This document shows, piece by piece, positions 35,142-54,655 of a stretch of DNA of 64,000 nt (position 1 is the first letter of the stretch; the number at the start of each line of letters is the position of its first letter). Location: NCBI RefSeq assembly GCF_033807715.1, contig NC_084591.1, forward strand, positions 26,781,090 through 26,845,089, given 5' to 3'. Both the position numbers and the translations under genes were made by a program. The notes below the pieces were generated by a model. That model worked only from the letters and a program-made list of their open reading frames with translations. It was not told the DNA's origin and did not search any database. The stretch is from Cololabis saira. Its lineage: Eukaryota > Chordata > Actinopteri > Beloniformes > Belonidae.

Positions 35142-38100
35142 CAGTATATATTTGTCATTAAATGTGATGCAGGGCTACCTGACTATCACCCTGACAGACT
35201 GGGTGTTTTCAAACCTGCACTGAAGCACAGTGTCGCCGTTCAAACTCTTAGAAGTGGAGAGTCTCCCTCGGATGATGCTCCCGTCCACTGATTTGAAGTG
35301 ACAGGCACATCCTTGACAAACACACCTGTCATTGTACGAGTCACATCACATTTTCACTTTAACAGACATAAGACAGAAGAGGTGTACAACCGTGTGTGTT
35401 TACGTGTTTACGCACATGTGAGCATGAGCACCTATAATAAAGTTTCTTCATCTGTCTTTTTTCTTTTCTTTTTTTTTTTGGTGGATAGATATGTCCACTC
35501 GGCTCCAGCTGTTCTACAGGAACACGGCCAGATTCTTTCATTGGCTCCCTCAGCCGATGTTTAGAGACATCTGGGATATTTATTTTCAAACACGCGTCAG
35601 AAATGGATTTAATGTGCCAGAACCTGCTGACCATCACTCTGCGTGTATAGTCTTATCTCAGTGTGTCTCTGCAGTGGTGTGGCAAGTTTTGGGTGGGGAG
35701 GGGGCTGGTTATGGGGACTGAGGGAGGCGGAGGGTGATGAGCTGCTGCAATAATAAGCAGATTTTAATGATTTACTATAAATCAGCAGCCGAGGCCTCTG
35801 CTTGGGGAGACTGAGGGGGATGACAGCTCCTGACTCACACACCTCGCAAATGCCTTGCTGATGATGTGTGTGTGCTTCAGATCATCAATCACTGAGCACA
35901 TACACACATACACACTCACACACACAAGCAGACGGCAAGCTTTACAAAAAGAAAAAAAAAAAAGACATGCTTTCAACACATGTATGCAGGTGCACATGCA
36001 CACACACATATGTGGTCACACATGTTTCTTGTCTCTAATGTGTCTCCTGCTGTGGCAGGGGACAAATCAATCACGGGTACAGAAGTTCAAGGGGGTAAGA
36101 GATTGTCTGGTCTGTTTTTCCCTATGCTATTGATCCCATTTTACTGGCATCATCGCCAAGCTGTCTCACAAACACTGGGATAGCGATGGATTGAAAGTGG
36201 ATGATTGAGAGAGGAGGCAGGGTGACATTCACTGTAATCTCACCTCCCACCCCCACCCGCCTTTCTCCACACGGACAAACCCAATGACATTGAAAGTTAG
36301 TGTAGATGGAATAAGGTCCATCGTCTTAAAAGTGGAGAGATCATTTTTTTAAGAAGCGTATTTTGCTTTGTTGTTTTTTTTTTTTTTTTTTTTTTTTTAC
36401 AGTGTAAATGATAAATAATTAAATAAATATCCTGAGATAAATATGAAAAACATCTGTCATCTGAGGAGACTGGGGCATTGTTAAAAATACTCCCAATTAT
36501 TGTACTTGGACCAAAGGAAGTCATTTTTCAACCTTTCTGCCAATCAGCCAGACGCTCTGCTCCTTTCTGTGGCGTTTACGTGCGCTCCTCTTGTGCATAC
36601 TGGCCAGTGTTGTTGGCACGCAGAATGTGGAGGAAGCTGCAATTGTCAGTGGAAGGAGCTCAATGCCAGAGAGCCCACCAAACGACTGCAGTGGGTCAAA
36701 AGAGTAAGTCTGTATTAGAGACAGTCAAAAACAAGCTAAACAAAAACTTTGAATCTAGTCAGAAAGTGTGAAGGTTATATTGTCGTGGGATCTCCTTGAC
36801 TGTGACATTTTGGAGAAAAAGAAGGGACTGAAGAGAGTTGCCATAGTAGCTGTATTTCTGTTGGATGATTAGTTGTCTTTTTATCTTATTAATCATTTCA
36901 TATGGTTCAGGTGGTTTGATGCCTTCTCGCTTGGGTGAAACATGAGGAAAACCTTACTCCTCCCTGGCTTGCAGTTAGCCATCCTGCCCATGTTGTAGCT
37001 CATGTAGACTAGACTGTATCATCCCAGTGGTAGTTTGCTGATAGTCAGTCTGTACATCTGCATATTTTTCTGTTAAGAACTTCAAATAATCAGCCACCCA
37101 TACAAAATTTTATGCTGTTTTTTCAGGAACTGCTGCAAATTTCAATGCAATCAAATCAGTGGGAAAGAGAGACTATGACTTGGGATTATGTGAATGGGGT
37201 GGAGTTTTGCACGAGTAATAATGGGGAAACACCAAAGGTAAGGCTGAATTCAGAGTTGAGCTGTAACAAGCGAAGTTGTTTCTTGTTGTTTTTCAACTGC
37301 TGGCTCAATTAGTTTTTATTACATAGTGATGATCTTTCCACAGTGGCAACCTCTCCAGCGTCTTAGCTTTCTACTAATGACAGGATTGTCTTTGTGATAT
37401 GCAGCAGCTGGTTGTAAGTGTGGGTTTTCTGTGACAAACCATATTATTCTCTTTGTGCCACGTCTCAATTTATCTGCTGGGTGTAGGAACAGCATTTTGT
37501 TAAAGAGGAAAAGGTCATTACAGGCTCGGAGCTGAGCATTTTCTCATTTGTTTGGTGTGCAACATGTGTATATTGTATTTTATACATTTCAAAATGGCTT
37601 AAACAATCTCTGTGTCTCCTCTCCTCGGATATTGGGGGCAACCACACAAAGCCCGGACAACTGAGACTATTTTCTTGGAGTTTTTAATGGGGCGGGAGGC
37701 CGACTTGATGTAGGTGTTAAACCTTATGAACATCCCTACCCTCATCATCTTAATGGAAACACACGTTCATGTGTCCTGAAAAGGAAGTGGGGTGTGTGTG
37801 ATTCATCTTATTCTTCCAATTGGTCTACAGTTGTCAGAGATTAAAAAGTGTATTTTGTCTCTTAGGATTTCTTCTTAAACCATCACACTGTATGTCTGGC
37901 CTGCCTGAAGGTGACTGTCCTCTCCTCTGTCCCGAAATCAGAAACATCAGTTTGTGGAAGCACATCCAAAAGAAACAAAAACAGTGACTCATGAAAGAGT
38001 TCTCTGGGATTTCAAAACAAGGCTCATGTGGAAAATGTTATTGCATGTCCAGCCTCCTGATGAGTGCAAACACTGTCTCCTTATCTCTTGTGTATGAACA

Positions 38101-39266
38101 AATGCGGGAGGGGGGTTTCCAGGGTAAATGATGGATAGCTGTCGGATTTGTGAGCAAAACACCATTAAAAGAGAGATCACAAGATGTGCAGATTTTCCAG
38201 GAGACAACCGTTCCATCCAATAATCTTGGGAAATTTTTATGACACATGGCAGTGAAGCATCATGATGACACAGATGTTTTATCAGGACATTAAGAGAAGC
38301 TCTGGTCCTTACTAGGTATTGAAATGACTGAAATGATGTTAAGACAACCTCAGATGAATACACATAACATACATTGATTTGATTACAATAATTTAACTCT
38401 TTGATTTCACAACACTCAATTATGAATGTGAAGACACAGCACAGTAGTTCATACTGTTCAGCACCAAGTTTTACAATGTAAGCCCATAATAGCAATATAG
38501 CTCAAATCATTTACGTTTAGTATCACAATGCAAACTTCAAGTGATGATGAACTCCAAATCATTCACCGGACTATTAGGATCAGTATATCACTGCGGGACT
38601 GTTTATCACATTATATCTACATTATGATGATGCACAAGTTTAATTACAGATAGATGGATGTTACATTCATCTTTCCTGTTGCTGACATCTTGATTAAAAA
38701 TATTTGAAGGATTATCTATAAGGCTCTTATTTGTGTCCTTGTGTTTGCCTTTTCAACTTTCATCCACTCACCTGATTTATTCCCCTTGTCTATAAATAAG
38801 TTGACAGCTTCCATGTGATAGATTAGCCTGTTGACTTTGTACCACCAGCAGGTAAACAATTACTATTCACTCTTCATCGTCTCCAAATCTATACCAGGAT
38901 ACTGCCACCTAACAGCGGACAAAAGGTTAGGCCTCAAGCTATTGTTCTGCATTTGCTCAAATGTCACTAATTTCATGATCAAGAGCAAACACTGAAAATG
39001 AAAAGTATCAGGGTATCAAGGTCTGGACTGTGACTGTCGAGCAGTTTTCTCACAAATAGGTCTCATTTAACATTTCTGAAGCTTAGGTCAATGAGAATCC
39101 CTTTTAATTTGAGAAATACGTTGCCATATTTGACCACATTCAACCCCTTGTAATACTCCACTCATTGTTTATTCAGAATCCAGTGTCACTTCAACTCTCA
39201 GACCCTGTGGGCTGGATCAGTCTTTGGTCATTATGCTGATATGAACTGTGAGTCACTGGGAAAAGA
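35142..39266. other. Intergenic, nothing gene-like recognised
   Basis: Contains short CA-rich stretches near 35900-36010 and a T-run at 36374-36398. Open frames on both strands, including a 168-codon one on the - strand at 37989-38495, carry no recognisable domain. Confidence 0.5.
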
Positions 39267-39291
39267 GGGGGGGGGGGGGGGGGGGTTACAT

Positions 39292-39382
<91 letters not shown>
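39267..39382. repeat. G19 run, (TG)n and (GA)n composite simple repeat
   Basis: A run of 19 G (39267-39285), an 8-bp gap, about 38 TG units (39294-39369), then GA units to 39382. Confidence 0.97.
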
Positions 39383-40069
39383 TTATATGTTAAAGGCCTA
39401 CATCTGTCAGAGTCTGATTACTGTGTTCGAAGTTTATGAAACAGCCTGTGTATCAACATTATTCATGTTCTTTAGGCCATGGAGTGAAAGGCCCTTTTCA
39501 GACCAGACTGGAGAAAAGAGGATTAGGCACAATACTCTGAGACGCACTGCGAAGGAAAACATGTCGCACAATGCAAGCATTCAAACGCCAGTCAGTCAAA
39601 CATATCATCATTTAGAGAAAACATAATTTGTTTGCTCAGTCACATGTAGCTAGCTATTCTTTTCTGTTGTTGGAAAAATGAAGGAAAATGTTGGCACTCA
39701 TGATCAAGAAAAAAAGAAATCAGCCAAAAGTGTCGAGAGACCATCATGAGTCAAAGAAAATATACAGTTAGGCTCTGAAGCACTCAGTAGTGGATGATAA
39801 GAGATACTGGAACCTGCCAACATATTTATGATGAGATCAGACGGAGAAAGAGATGTACCAGAAATGTACCAGAAATTAGAGACAAGCCAAGAGTTTAGAT
39901 TACCCCAAAACCTTTTCTCTTTGCATCTCCAAGCTTTTTTAAAATGTTATTAATCAGGGTGTTGTAAGACCTGTATGACTAATCGATCATTTATACAAAA
40001 TCTTGGGATGCTGTGGAAAATATAATTGTGAATCATTTAAATAAAAATAATCTTATTTTGAACGTAGTA
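39383..40069. other. Intergenic, nothing recognised
   Basis: AT-rich non-coding sequence between the simple-repeat cluster and the retroposon tail at 40070. No gene or repeat identified. Confidence 0.45.
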
Positions 40070-40128
40070 CCATTGTAGACCTTTGGCCTGAAGTAGCCAG
40101 AATAGGCTCCAGTAAATACAAAGATGCT
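40070..40128 (+). mobile_element. 3' tail of a fish LINE or SINE, the seed of the GGAT array
   Basis: GGCCTGAAGTAGCCAGAATA and then GGCTCCAGTAAATAC, running into GATGGATGG, resembles the 'GGATAGGCTCCAGC...ATGGATGG' 3' end shared by many fish L2-like LINEs and SINEs, whose natural tail is a GGAT repeat. Only the last part is recognisable. Confidence 0.5.
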
Positions 40129-41359
40129 GATGGATGGATGGATGGATGGATGGATGGATGAATGAAGGATGGATGGATGGATGGATGGATGGATGGATGG
40201 ATGGATGGATGGATGGATGGATGGATGGATGGATGAATGATGGATGGATGGATGGATGGATGGATGGATGTATGGATGGATGGATGGATGGATGGATGGA
40301 TGGATGGATGGATGGATGGATGTATGGATGGATGGATGGATGGATGGATGGATGGATGGATGTATGAATGATGGATGGATGGATGGATGGATGGATGGAT
40401 GGATGTATGAATGATGGATGGATGGATGGATGGATGTATGGATGGATGGATGGATGGATGGATGGATGTATGAATGATGGATGGATGGATGGATGGATGG
40501 ATGGATGGATGGATGGATGGATGGATGGATGGATGTATGTATGTATGTATGTATGAATGATGGATGGATGGATGGATGGATGGATGGATGGATGTATGTA
40601 TGATGGATGGATGTATGGATGGATGGATGGATGGATGGATGGATGGATGGATGTATGTATGAAGGATGGATGGATGGATGTATGAATGATGGATGGATGT
40701 ATGGATGGATGTATGAATGATGGATGGATGTATGGATGGATGGATGGATGGATGGATGGATGGATGGATGGATGGATGGATGGATGGATGGATGGATGGA
40801 TGGATGGATGTATGGATGTATGTATGGATGGATGGATGGATGGATGGATGGATGGATGGATGGATGGATGAATGATGGATGGATGGATGGATGGATGGAT
40901 GGATGGATGGATGGACGGACGGACGGACGGACGGACGGACGGACGGATGGATGGACGGACGGATGGATGAATCAATGTATGGATGGACGAATGGATGGAT
41001 GGATGGATGGATGGATGGATGGATGGATGGATGGACGGACGGACGGACGGACGGACGGACGGACGGACGGACGGACGGACGGACGGACGGATGGATGGAC
41101 GGACGGATGGATGAATCAATGTATGGATGGACGAATGGATGGATGGATGGATGGATGGATGGATGGATGGACGGACGGATGGATGAATCAATGTATGGAT
41201 GGACGAATGGATGGATGGATGGATGGATGGATGGATGGATGGACGGACGGACGGACGGACGGACGGACGGACGGACGGACGGACGGACGGACGGACGGAC
41301 GGACGGATGGGTGGATGAATCAATATATGGATGGATGGATGGATGGATGGATGGATGGA
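40129..41359. repeat. (GGAT)n/(GGAC)n tetranucleotide array, about 1.23 kb
   Basis: The first 780 bp are GGAT units with scattered GTAT and AATG variants. From about 40913 blocks of GGAC units alternate with GGAT. A marker segment AATCAATGTAT (last copy AATCAATATAT) recurs at 40970, 41114, 41186 and 41318, spaced 144, 72 and 132 bp, all multiples of 12. Larger blocks have therefore been duplicated, giving a higher-order repeat. All frames stay open, producing long artificial proteins on both strands. Confidence 0.97.
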
Positions 41360-42359
41360 AATAGTACCATGAGAATATGAAAAACTGTTGCATTTGAAAT
41401 AGTAGTTAGGGTTACTATGACAAAATATTGTACTATCAAAACAATTGGAATCAGCTGAAAGAAACAAAGAATCAAGCCAAGCACCTGTTTCTCTTTTTTC
41501 CTATCGTATACTATGGCATAGTATAGATGATGTATACATGGAGGGAGTTCATTGGTTGATGGATTCTTGCTGATTCCACCTATTCCATCTATTATCTGTC
41601 ATCTATGGATTCTATCTATGTAATTACAAAAGCTACAGAGCTCTGCCAGACTTAGACCCTAAATGGTGACAGTTGTCCTCATTAGCCTTGACCAGGGCAT
41701 ATCCAGAAACAGAACCCAAAGCAAGCAAAAACAAAGTGATAATGATCACAGGTCACATGAAAGTGAAACACTGATGCGATTAAGGCAAGTGTTTATGTGG
41801 AGACACATTAACAGTGACAGCAGCAGGCTGCTGTTTGGGATCAGCTGTGATGGAGGGACAAAGCTGCGGCCCGTGGTTCATTGGCGGAGACATTACTGGG
41901 CCAAATCTGTCGGAGGCGGCATGATACCTTGTCACCTGACGGTGGGATGCTTTGACAAGCTGCAGCACCTTCGCTGAAGGGTTCTGAGGACCCCAAGTCC
42001 ACACACCATCAACTTCTCAAACAAATATTTCTTGAGATTTCTGTGTTTGTCTGATATAAAGTCACACTGAAACTTGCTGACTTGTAGTTGTTACTATCAG
42101 AATGTTAGTACATTAGACCTGTATTTACTCAGTTATAAAAATAATGAGAGCATTTAAAAAAAAGAAATAACAATCCTAAACTGGTGCATTTGTGAGGGTA
42201 GTTTTGTGTCAATATACCAATATTTATTGATTAAGATGCATTACATTAAGGAAAATATCTGTAATTGATGCATCTGAATGAGATCAAAACTCAGTTTTTT
42301 GTATAGATACATTATATGACATCAACATTAAGACTGCTTAAAGTCATGTATAAATTCAG
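41360..42359. other. Intergenic, nothing recognised
   Basis: Non-coding. A short open frame at 41663-41977 shows no domain. Confidence 0.45.
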
Positions 42360-42910
42360 GAGAACACTCCAACACATTCCACTGTCGCGTTATTTATTTA
42401 GCTAAAAACTACCTGTAGGTCAAAATGTAGAAACAGTGTCTGAAAACCAATGTACAGTACGCTCTCACAGAACCTGAAAGGGCAAGTAGCAACTAGCTGC
42501 TGCTAATCAAATGATCATAATCAAGTATAACCACTCTTATAAAAGCAGTTCTGTCAGTTTTCTGCAGGGTTCAGGTGCCAAAAAGAAAAGATATCATCAA
42601 TGAGCTTAGAGAAGCAGCTGTTGCTGCCCAGTTGTGAGGACATTTCAGCATAGTTTGGAGTCCATTATTTTACAGTGATGAAGATTATTCACAAGCAGAA
42701 ATCATTCAAGAAAGCTGCCAGTCTTCCCACAAGTCTCGGCAAGTCCCTGCCAGTTCAACACGAAGATCAGATCAGACTTTACAAATCCAAGAGCCGCAGT
42801 TAGACTCTACAGGAGTCCTCGGAAGAAGACGACACGCATGACTCTGGAAGGGTTGCCTCCAAAATACCACAAGACATTTGGGACAATGTCCTCTGAACAG
42901 AAAAAGGTCA
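42360..42910 (+). mobile_element. Tc1/mariner fragment, 5' part of a second family
   Basis: Contains the leader and transposase N-terminus of a fish Tc1-like element: CTCTTATAAAAGCAG (about 42533), GTGCCAAAAAGAAAAGATAT, then FGVHYFTVMKIIHKQK and SFKKAASLP in the + frame near 42653-42725. This is the paired-like helix-turn-helix region. Downstream, GGAAGGGTTGCC jumps directly to CACAAGACATTTGGGACAAT, which shows an internal deletion. The catalytic domain is missing. It differs from the element at the window start. Confidence 0.78.
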
Positions 42911-45140
<2,230 letters not shown>

Positions 45141-45189
45141 GCAACAATTCAGAGCAAAATAAAGTAAAATGACCCTATTCACTGATGGT

Positions 45190-49944
<4,755 letters not shown>

Positions 49945-50085
49945 TGTAGACTGTGGGAGAAAACCGTTTCACCTGCAGAGAGCTGAGACAGGCATCCTGC
50001 AAACTCCACACGGAAAGACCCCAGATGACATGGAGGTTTAAACCCAGATGCTTCTTGCTGTGAGGTGACAGATTGAAACACGAGC
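49945..50085 (+). repeat. Teleost interspersed repeat fragment
   Basis: CTGTGGGAGAAAACC, CCTGCAAACTCCACACGGAA and TTCTTGCTGTGAGGTGACAG appear in the order seen in a very common fish repeat (consensus GGAGAAAACCCAC...CATGCAAACTCCACACAGAAAGG...CTTCTTGCTGTGAGGCGACA). The parent family is not assigned. Flanking parts from 49867 and up to about 50100 may belong to it. Confidence 0.65.
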
Positions 50086-50329
50086 ACCACAAGCTTGTTA
50101 GCTAATAATATACCATTCAAATACAACACCAAATCCCTAGGACGAGGTGGGAAACGAAAAAACGCAGTGGTTCCCAAATTTACTTTCATTTTCACTTGAA
50201 TGAATCCAATAAAGAGTTTTGTAATATGCATATTTTCCTGTAATTCTGGCCAGCAGAGAATTATAAAAAGTGGGCAGAATTAAACTTCTGCTACTTTGTA
50301 ATGTTGCCGTTCCCTCTGACAACACTTTA

Positions 50330-50675
50330 TACTTTGAGTTGGTTTAGCAGCATAAAAGACACAGAAAAACTTTGAAAGAAGGCTGAATTTGTACTACTTT
50401 GTACAAAGAACGATGTTGCCTGAGCTGCTGAACACAATGGACAGCATGGCACATCTTCTACACAACACTGATTGACTGACTGGACAACAAAACGTCCTCA
50501 TGCAGAGACTTATTCAGATGTGCTGTAATAGAGAGTCCAGGGGATGATTCCTGTCCACCACTGTAACCTTCCACAGGGACTACTTATTTTGTCTTTGTAA
50601 TACTGACTGACAGGTTGTTTACTGAAATAATACCCATTTTCTTCCGGGATTAATGAACTGAACTGAACTGAATAA
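50330..50675 (+). mobile_element. L2-type LINE 3' end (broken)
   Basis: In the + frame near 50410 it reads LPELLNTMDSMAHLLHNTD, then RLIQMCCNRES and FLSTTVTFHRD. This follows the C-terminal pattern of fish L2-like LINE proteins (LL..MD...HPLH.T...RLIQ...ER...SFLP.A..LHN), with stops between. It ends with TTCTTCCGGGATTAATGAAC and short ACTGA repeats, like the 'CGGGATTAATAAAGT' tail of these LINEs. Confidence 0.68.
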
Positions 50676-53600
50676 TGAAATATGTTTTAGCAAGAGTTGC
50701 ATCATTTCTGGCAGGATTTTGCCCTGTCATTCCTGCAAATGTATCTTTAAGGGTGTGTCAGCATGAAGTCGATGCCACACCTTGTTGTTTCAAAATTTCC
50801 CACACATGCTCCATCAGGGACAGGTCAGGACTCACTTGATGTTTTAATTGATATTATACATCGTAGAAGGGAAAGTATGCAAATCCATCTCCAGTCTTTG
50901 AGGAACCATGTTGTCAGATATTTCATTTTGCCCCTTAGAGGCTTAGCCTTTCTTGGATTCTGCTTTTGTACCAAAATCAACATTACAATCACTCGTTGAC
51001 ATCATCAGTTTCAAATAACTTACCTCATCACTCGTCCTAAACTTACTTGTTCTCAGCCTTGTTTGGAATGTGCTGCAAGCCTGAAATGAAGAAACTGATG
51101 TATATTAACACGTGAGAGCCAGTAAACAACACAAAACAGGATGTAAACTGACTTCATAGTCTGCAGATAGAACAAAATCAAGATAAATATAATAATTATT
51201 GTTATTTCTTGTTGCTGAGTAATATGCATTTCCTCTCTGAGAATAGCTGACTTTTATTTATCACATTATTTTCATGAAGCCGCATGAGCTGAGCATTAAC
51301 AGCAGGCTCACCTCCTCCACCATGCTGCACGTTGATGCACGTTGATTGAGATGTAGCTGTCACGACAGAAGTCTCGATGTTGATGAGATTTTATTTCGAA
51401 TTTCTCTTAAAAAAGCAGAGCCCTTTGACGCAAATGCACGTTTTGGAATCAGTTATCAGTTTTATCAATGTAAAGATTTGTTGTGCTAAACAGTTGTCTG
51501 CAAACAGTTCAAACATTTCTTTACTCTTTTAGTCTTCAGTGTTAGTCACAATTTTAGAAAGTCTTCAGTTCAATTGCTGGATCTGGAAAACCGCAGGGGT
51601 ATTTTACTTGTGATTTTGTGTGGATTAGTGTTTAACATACCATCAGGGCATAATGTTGACATTTAACAGCATGTTGCTGCTCAGCACCTCACAGGCGTTC
51701 ACCTTTGATCATATTTCATAGCTCACAAGCTTGCTAAAGGCAGGATTATCATGTTTTTTTTCCCTATCTTTCTTTTTTCAAAGCCGTCTCAGCAGAGGAA
51801 GAGCAGACTTTCTAAGCAAGGCTGATCCAGTTATTGGCAAATTCAACTGCGCTGCGACTTAAGTTCATCTGGTCTCAGTTGGACCGGGTCTCTTCATAGT
51901 AGCTGAAGCCTGATCTTTGAGGTGCAGACACCAGAGTCCCTCTTCAACCATCGCTCAGCCCTCTCGCGCCGAACTCTATACGACCTTCCCTTTACTTTGG
52001 AAGACTAGGTTGACTGTGTGGACTCTGGGATCTCTATATTCACCTTAAAGAGACAGGACTTACTTTTTGATGCATGAACATTAACAAAATAGCCTGTCCT
52101 TCAGCAACATATAGTTATCAGAGCTGGCCTAAGTGGAGTGGAAGAGCAGGGTGAGGGGGGAGCTGGGAGGCCTGGTGGAGAAGAAGTGGAATGCTTCATG
52201 TATCGGTGAATGGCCCTTTAATTCCTGCTCCTGACAGAAGGCAATAGCAGCCTGGAGGAGGGTCAGGACACCAGTTGGCATGAACAGACACATTTTTGTC
52301 TTGTCTCCAACTTTCTCTGCTCTGTGCCTCCGCTGACTGTAACATCTTATTTTTCCCCCAAGCTGGAAGATTCAACAGCCATTCTCTTGTCACTGGAAGA
52401 TGGGCGGGCGGCTCTCCGTCTCCTCACTCACGTATGAATGGAAAACATTGTGCCAAAAGCTTCAGAAATCACCAAGCTGTTTTCGATTGCATATAAAACA
52501 CTGAATTTGAGAACATGTTTGAAAGTGACAGGCTGATTGGCTGTGGTCATTTCAGGCTGTGTGGGCCTCATTTTTTCCTGTGTTTCATCAGTGGGTTCAT
52601 TCATCCATTCAGGATAGATTGAAGCACTAGCCTTTAATACAGTCACTAGGCTTGAAAATATATGAATAAAATGACATCCACTGCCTTGGATGGATCAAAT
52701 TGACTTATCCTGGTAATAGCCCAAGGATAATGTGTGATTGTATGCGAGCAAGAGAGAGTGTGTCAGTGCAGCAGGAGACAGGAAAAGGAGAAAAGAGCAG
52801 AAACAGAGATGGATATAGTGGTAAAGACAAAGGCAGGAAAGAATATCAGAGAAATAAAACAAACTTGACCTGAGGGGACAGAATTCATTGAAAACCTGCA
52901 GCTGGACACATGACTTTGAATCTTGTTTGTATTGGTGAAAGTGACCCTTTTCAGCCACAAGCATTATTAGCGATGCTGGGAAGGAGAAAAACAAAGCTAT
53001 TAAAAGAGAGAGCAGAAAAGAAGAGTGACAAGCTTGAGCCTAATAAAGTTAAAGGGTAAGTCGACACAAAAGATCAAAATTATGAGTCCAATTTCTTCAA
53101 TTCCACAGCAATTTGATCACGCTGAGCCACCGAGGAATCCCAAATCCAATGATAACAGCAGAGGAGGTGTAAAAGGCTGTAAAAAGGAATGGAAATGACA
53201 AAGAAAGTTTCATATTTCAGTCATTTACAAGTAATAAAAACACACTCAGTCTCATCTCTTGTGTCTCATGCTGTTTTCTAAACAGCTTCCTTATTTTTTC
53301 CATCCTTGTTTGGCAGATGGTCGTCCGACTTGGTTTTGACAAAGCGAGCTGTGATAATGACAGTCAGAAGCGATGGCTGTACAAGGAGACACATGTCTGT
53401 TCTCTGCTCTTCAAACGTCCAGCCTAAACTCCTGCTATGTGTGAATAAAGACGACAGGAAGTGGCAGTTTGGCAGCTCCAACCAGGAGTGTCACTCTCAA
53501 TTGCGTCCCCTGCCAACTCCAGACACATTCATGGCCGAAGAGGTCACGGGTCTGACTCCTCTTTCTCTCTGTCCCTTCCTCTTTCATTTTCACCCATTCT

Positions 53601-54329
53601 TTTCATCTGTTTTACAGGACGTTACATTTCAAAGCCACCTTTGCAAAGCTTAACAGTCAAGGAGAAGACAGAATGATGTACGGAAAACACGAGCCGGAGT
53701 GACGGCAGCACATTTTTTGAACGCTCCGATAAAACATGAGGCATGTCTTGTCAGATTATCCTGACACTCTGTGTCAAAATCTCTGCCATGTCTCTGTGAA
53801 GCGGAGTAGCACATGTCCTCAGTTCGCCTTCCTCCTCTGGACAGAGTTGTCAAGATTTGCTCGTGAAGGACACTGAAGACAATGGAGATGGAGAGAACGA
53901 GTTTGTCCGAGGTTTAGTTTTTTGGAAATAAGTGTTGTTGTAAAAAGTAATTTACAGTATATTAAAGCAACTTCGAAAATCACAGGACTAAACACTGAAT
54001 CTTAAAAAACATAGATAAATAGAATGAAATAAATCTCCAAGATCAGCTTTGTATGGCACACTTAAATATTTTTTCCACAAATGTATTATTTAGGGTTTTC
54101 ATCATATGCTGTTGACTGATCTTCTACTAGATAAAAATAAAATAAAATAAAATGTCTTCATTTCTGATGTGACATTCTCTAGGGACAGAAAATTATGAAA
54201 GCATATATTCAATCTGCCTTGTATCAAGAATTCGGACGTGTGATGATGCAACAGTGGGAAGGATATTTTTACTTTAAGCCCTCCAGCACCAAGTGAGCAT
54301 CATTTAAAAGGCTAAAGTCAACCTCAGTA
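50676..54329. other. Intergenic, nothing gene-like recognised
   Basis: The segment at 50760-50830 (CATGCTCCATCAGGGACAGG and nearby) resembles reverse-oriented transposon sequence with a 'TTCAATTGGATTGAGGTC' type block, but this is uncertain. Otherwise unremarkable. Confidence 0.4.
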
Positions 54330-54655
54330 TTGTTGTCCGTCCCACACTGACCATCTTTTGATAGCTGCATCCAGCAGAATAAATGTGCCATACTGTAAAT
54401 ATCATGAACTCAAAATAGTTTCTTGAACATGACAATGAGGTCACTTTGCTCAAGTGGCCTCCACAGGCACCGGATCTGAACCCACTAGAGATTTGCATCA
54501 TGGTTATACAGCTGACAAATCTCCAGCAACTGTCCGATGCGTATCTGCATGTCCTCACAATATTGCGAGGACACAGAAATGTGTTTCACCGCCTCATTAA
54601 GTCTACGGGGTAAAATATTAAGGCAGTTTTAAACACTTAAAGGAGGCCGGTTTTG
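54330..54655 (+). mobile_element. Tc1/mariner fragment, C-terminal transposase of a third family
   Basis: The + frame near 54431-54490 reads LEHDNEVTLLKWPPQAPDLN followed by PLE, the signature around the catalytic Glu of Tc1-type DDE transposases (WPPQSPDLNPIE). It then passes directly to EICIMVIQLTNLQQLSDA, so about a dozen residues between are deleted. AATATTAAGGCAGTTTTAAA near 54616 is the usual end of the reading frame. The N-terminal half is not recognised here. Confidence 0.83.

Noticed and set aside
37989..38495. 168-codon minus-strand open frame
   Set aside because: Composition and sequence show no domain, splice context or repeat-protein match; chance opening in AT-rich DNA is likely.
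40037..41467. Open frames of up to 476 codons on both strands, for example Ile-His-Pro-Ser repeats
   Set aside because: Produced by the GGAT/GGAC array: a 4-bp repeat gives a 4-residue periodic peptide in every frame. It has no start context or domain.
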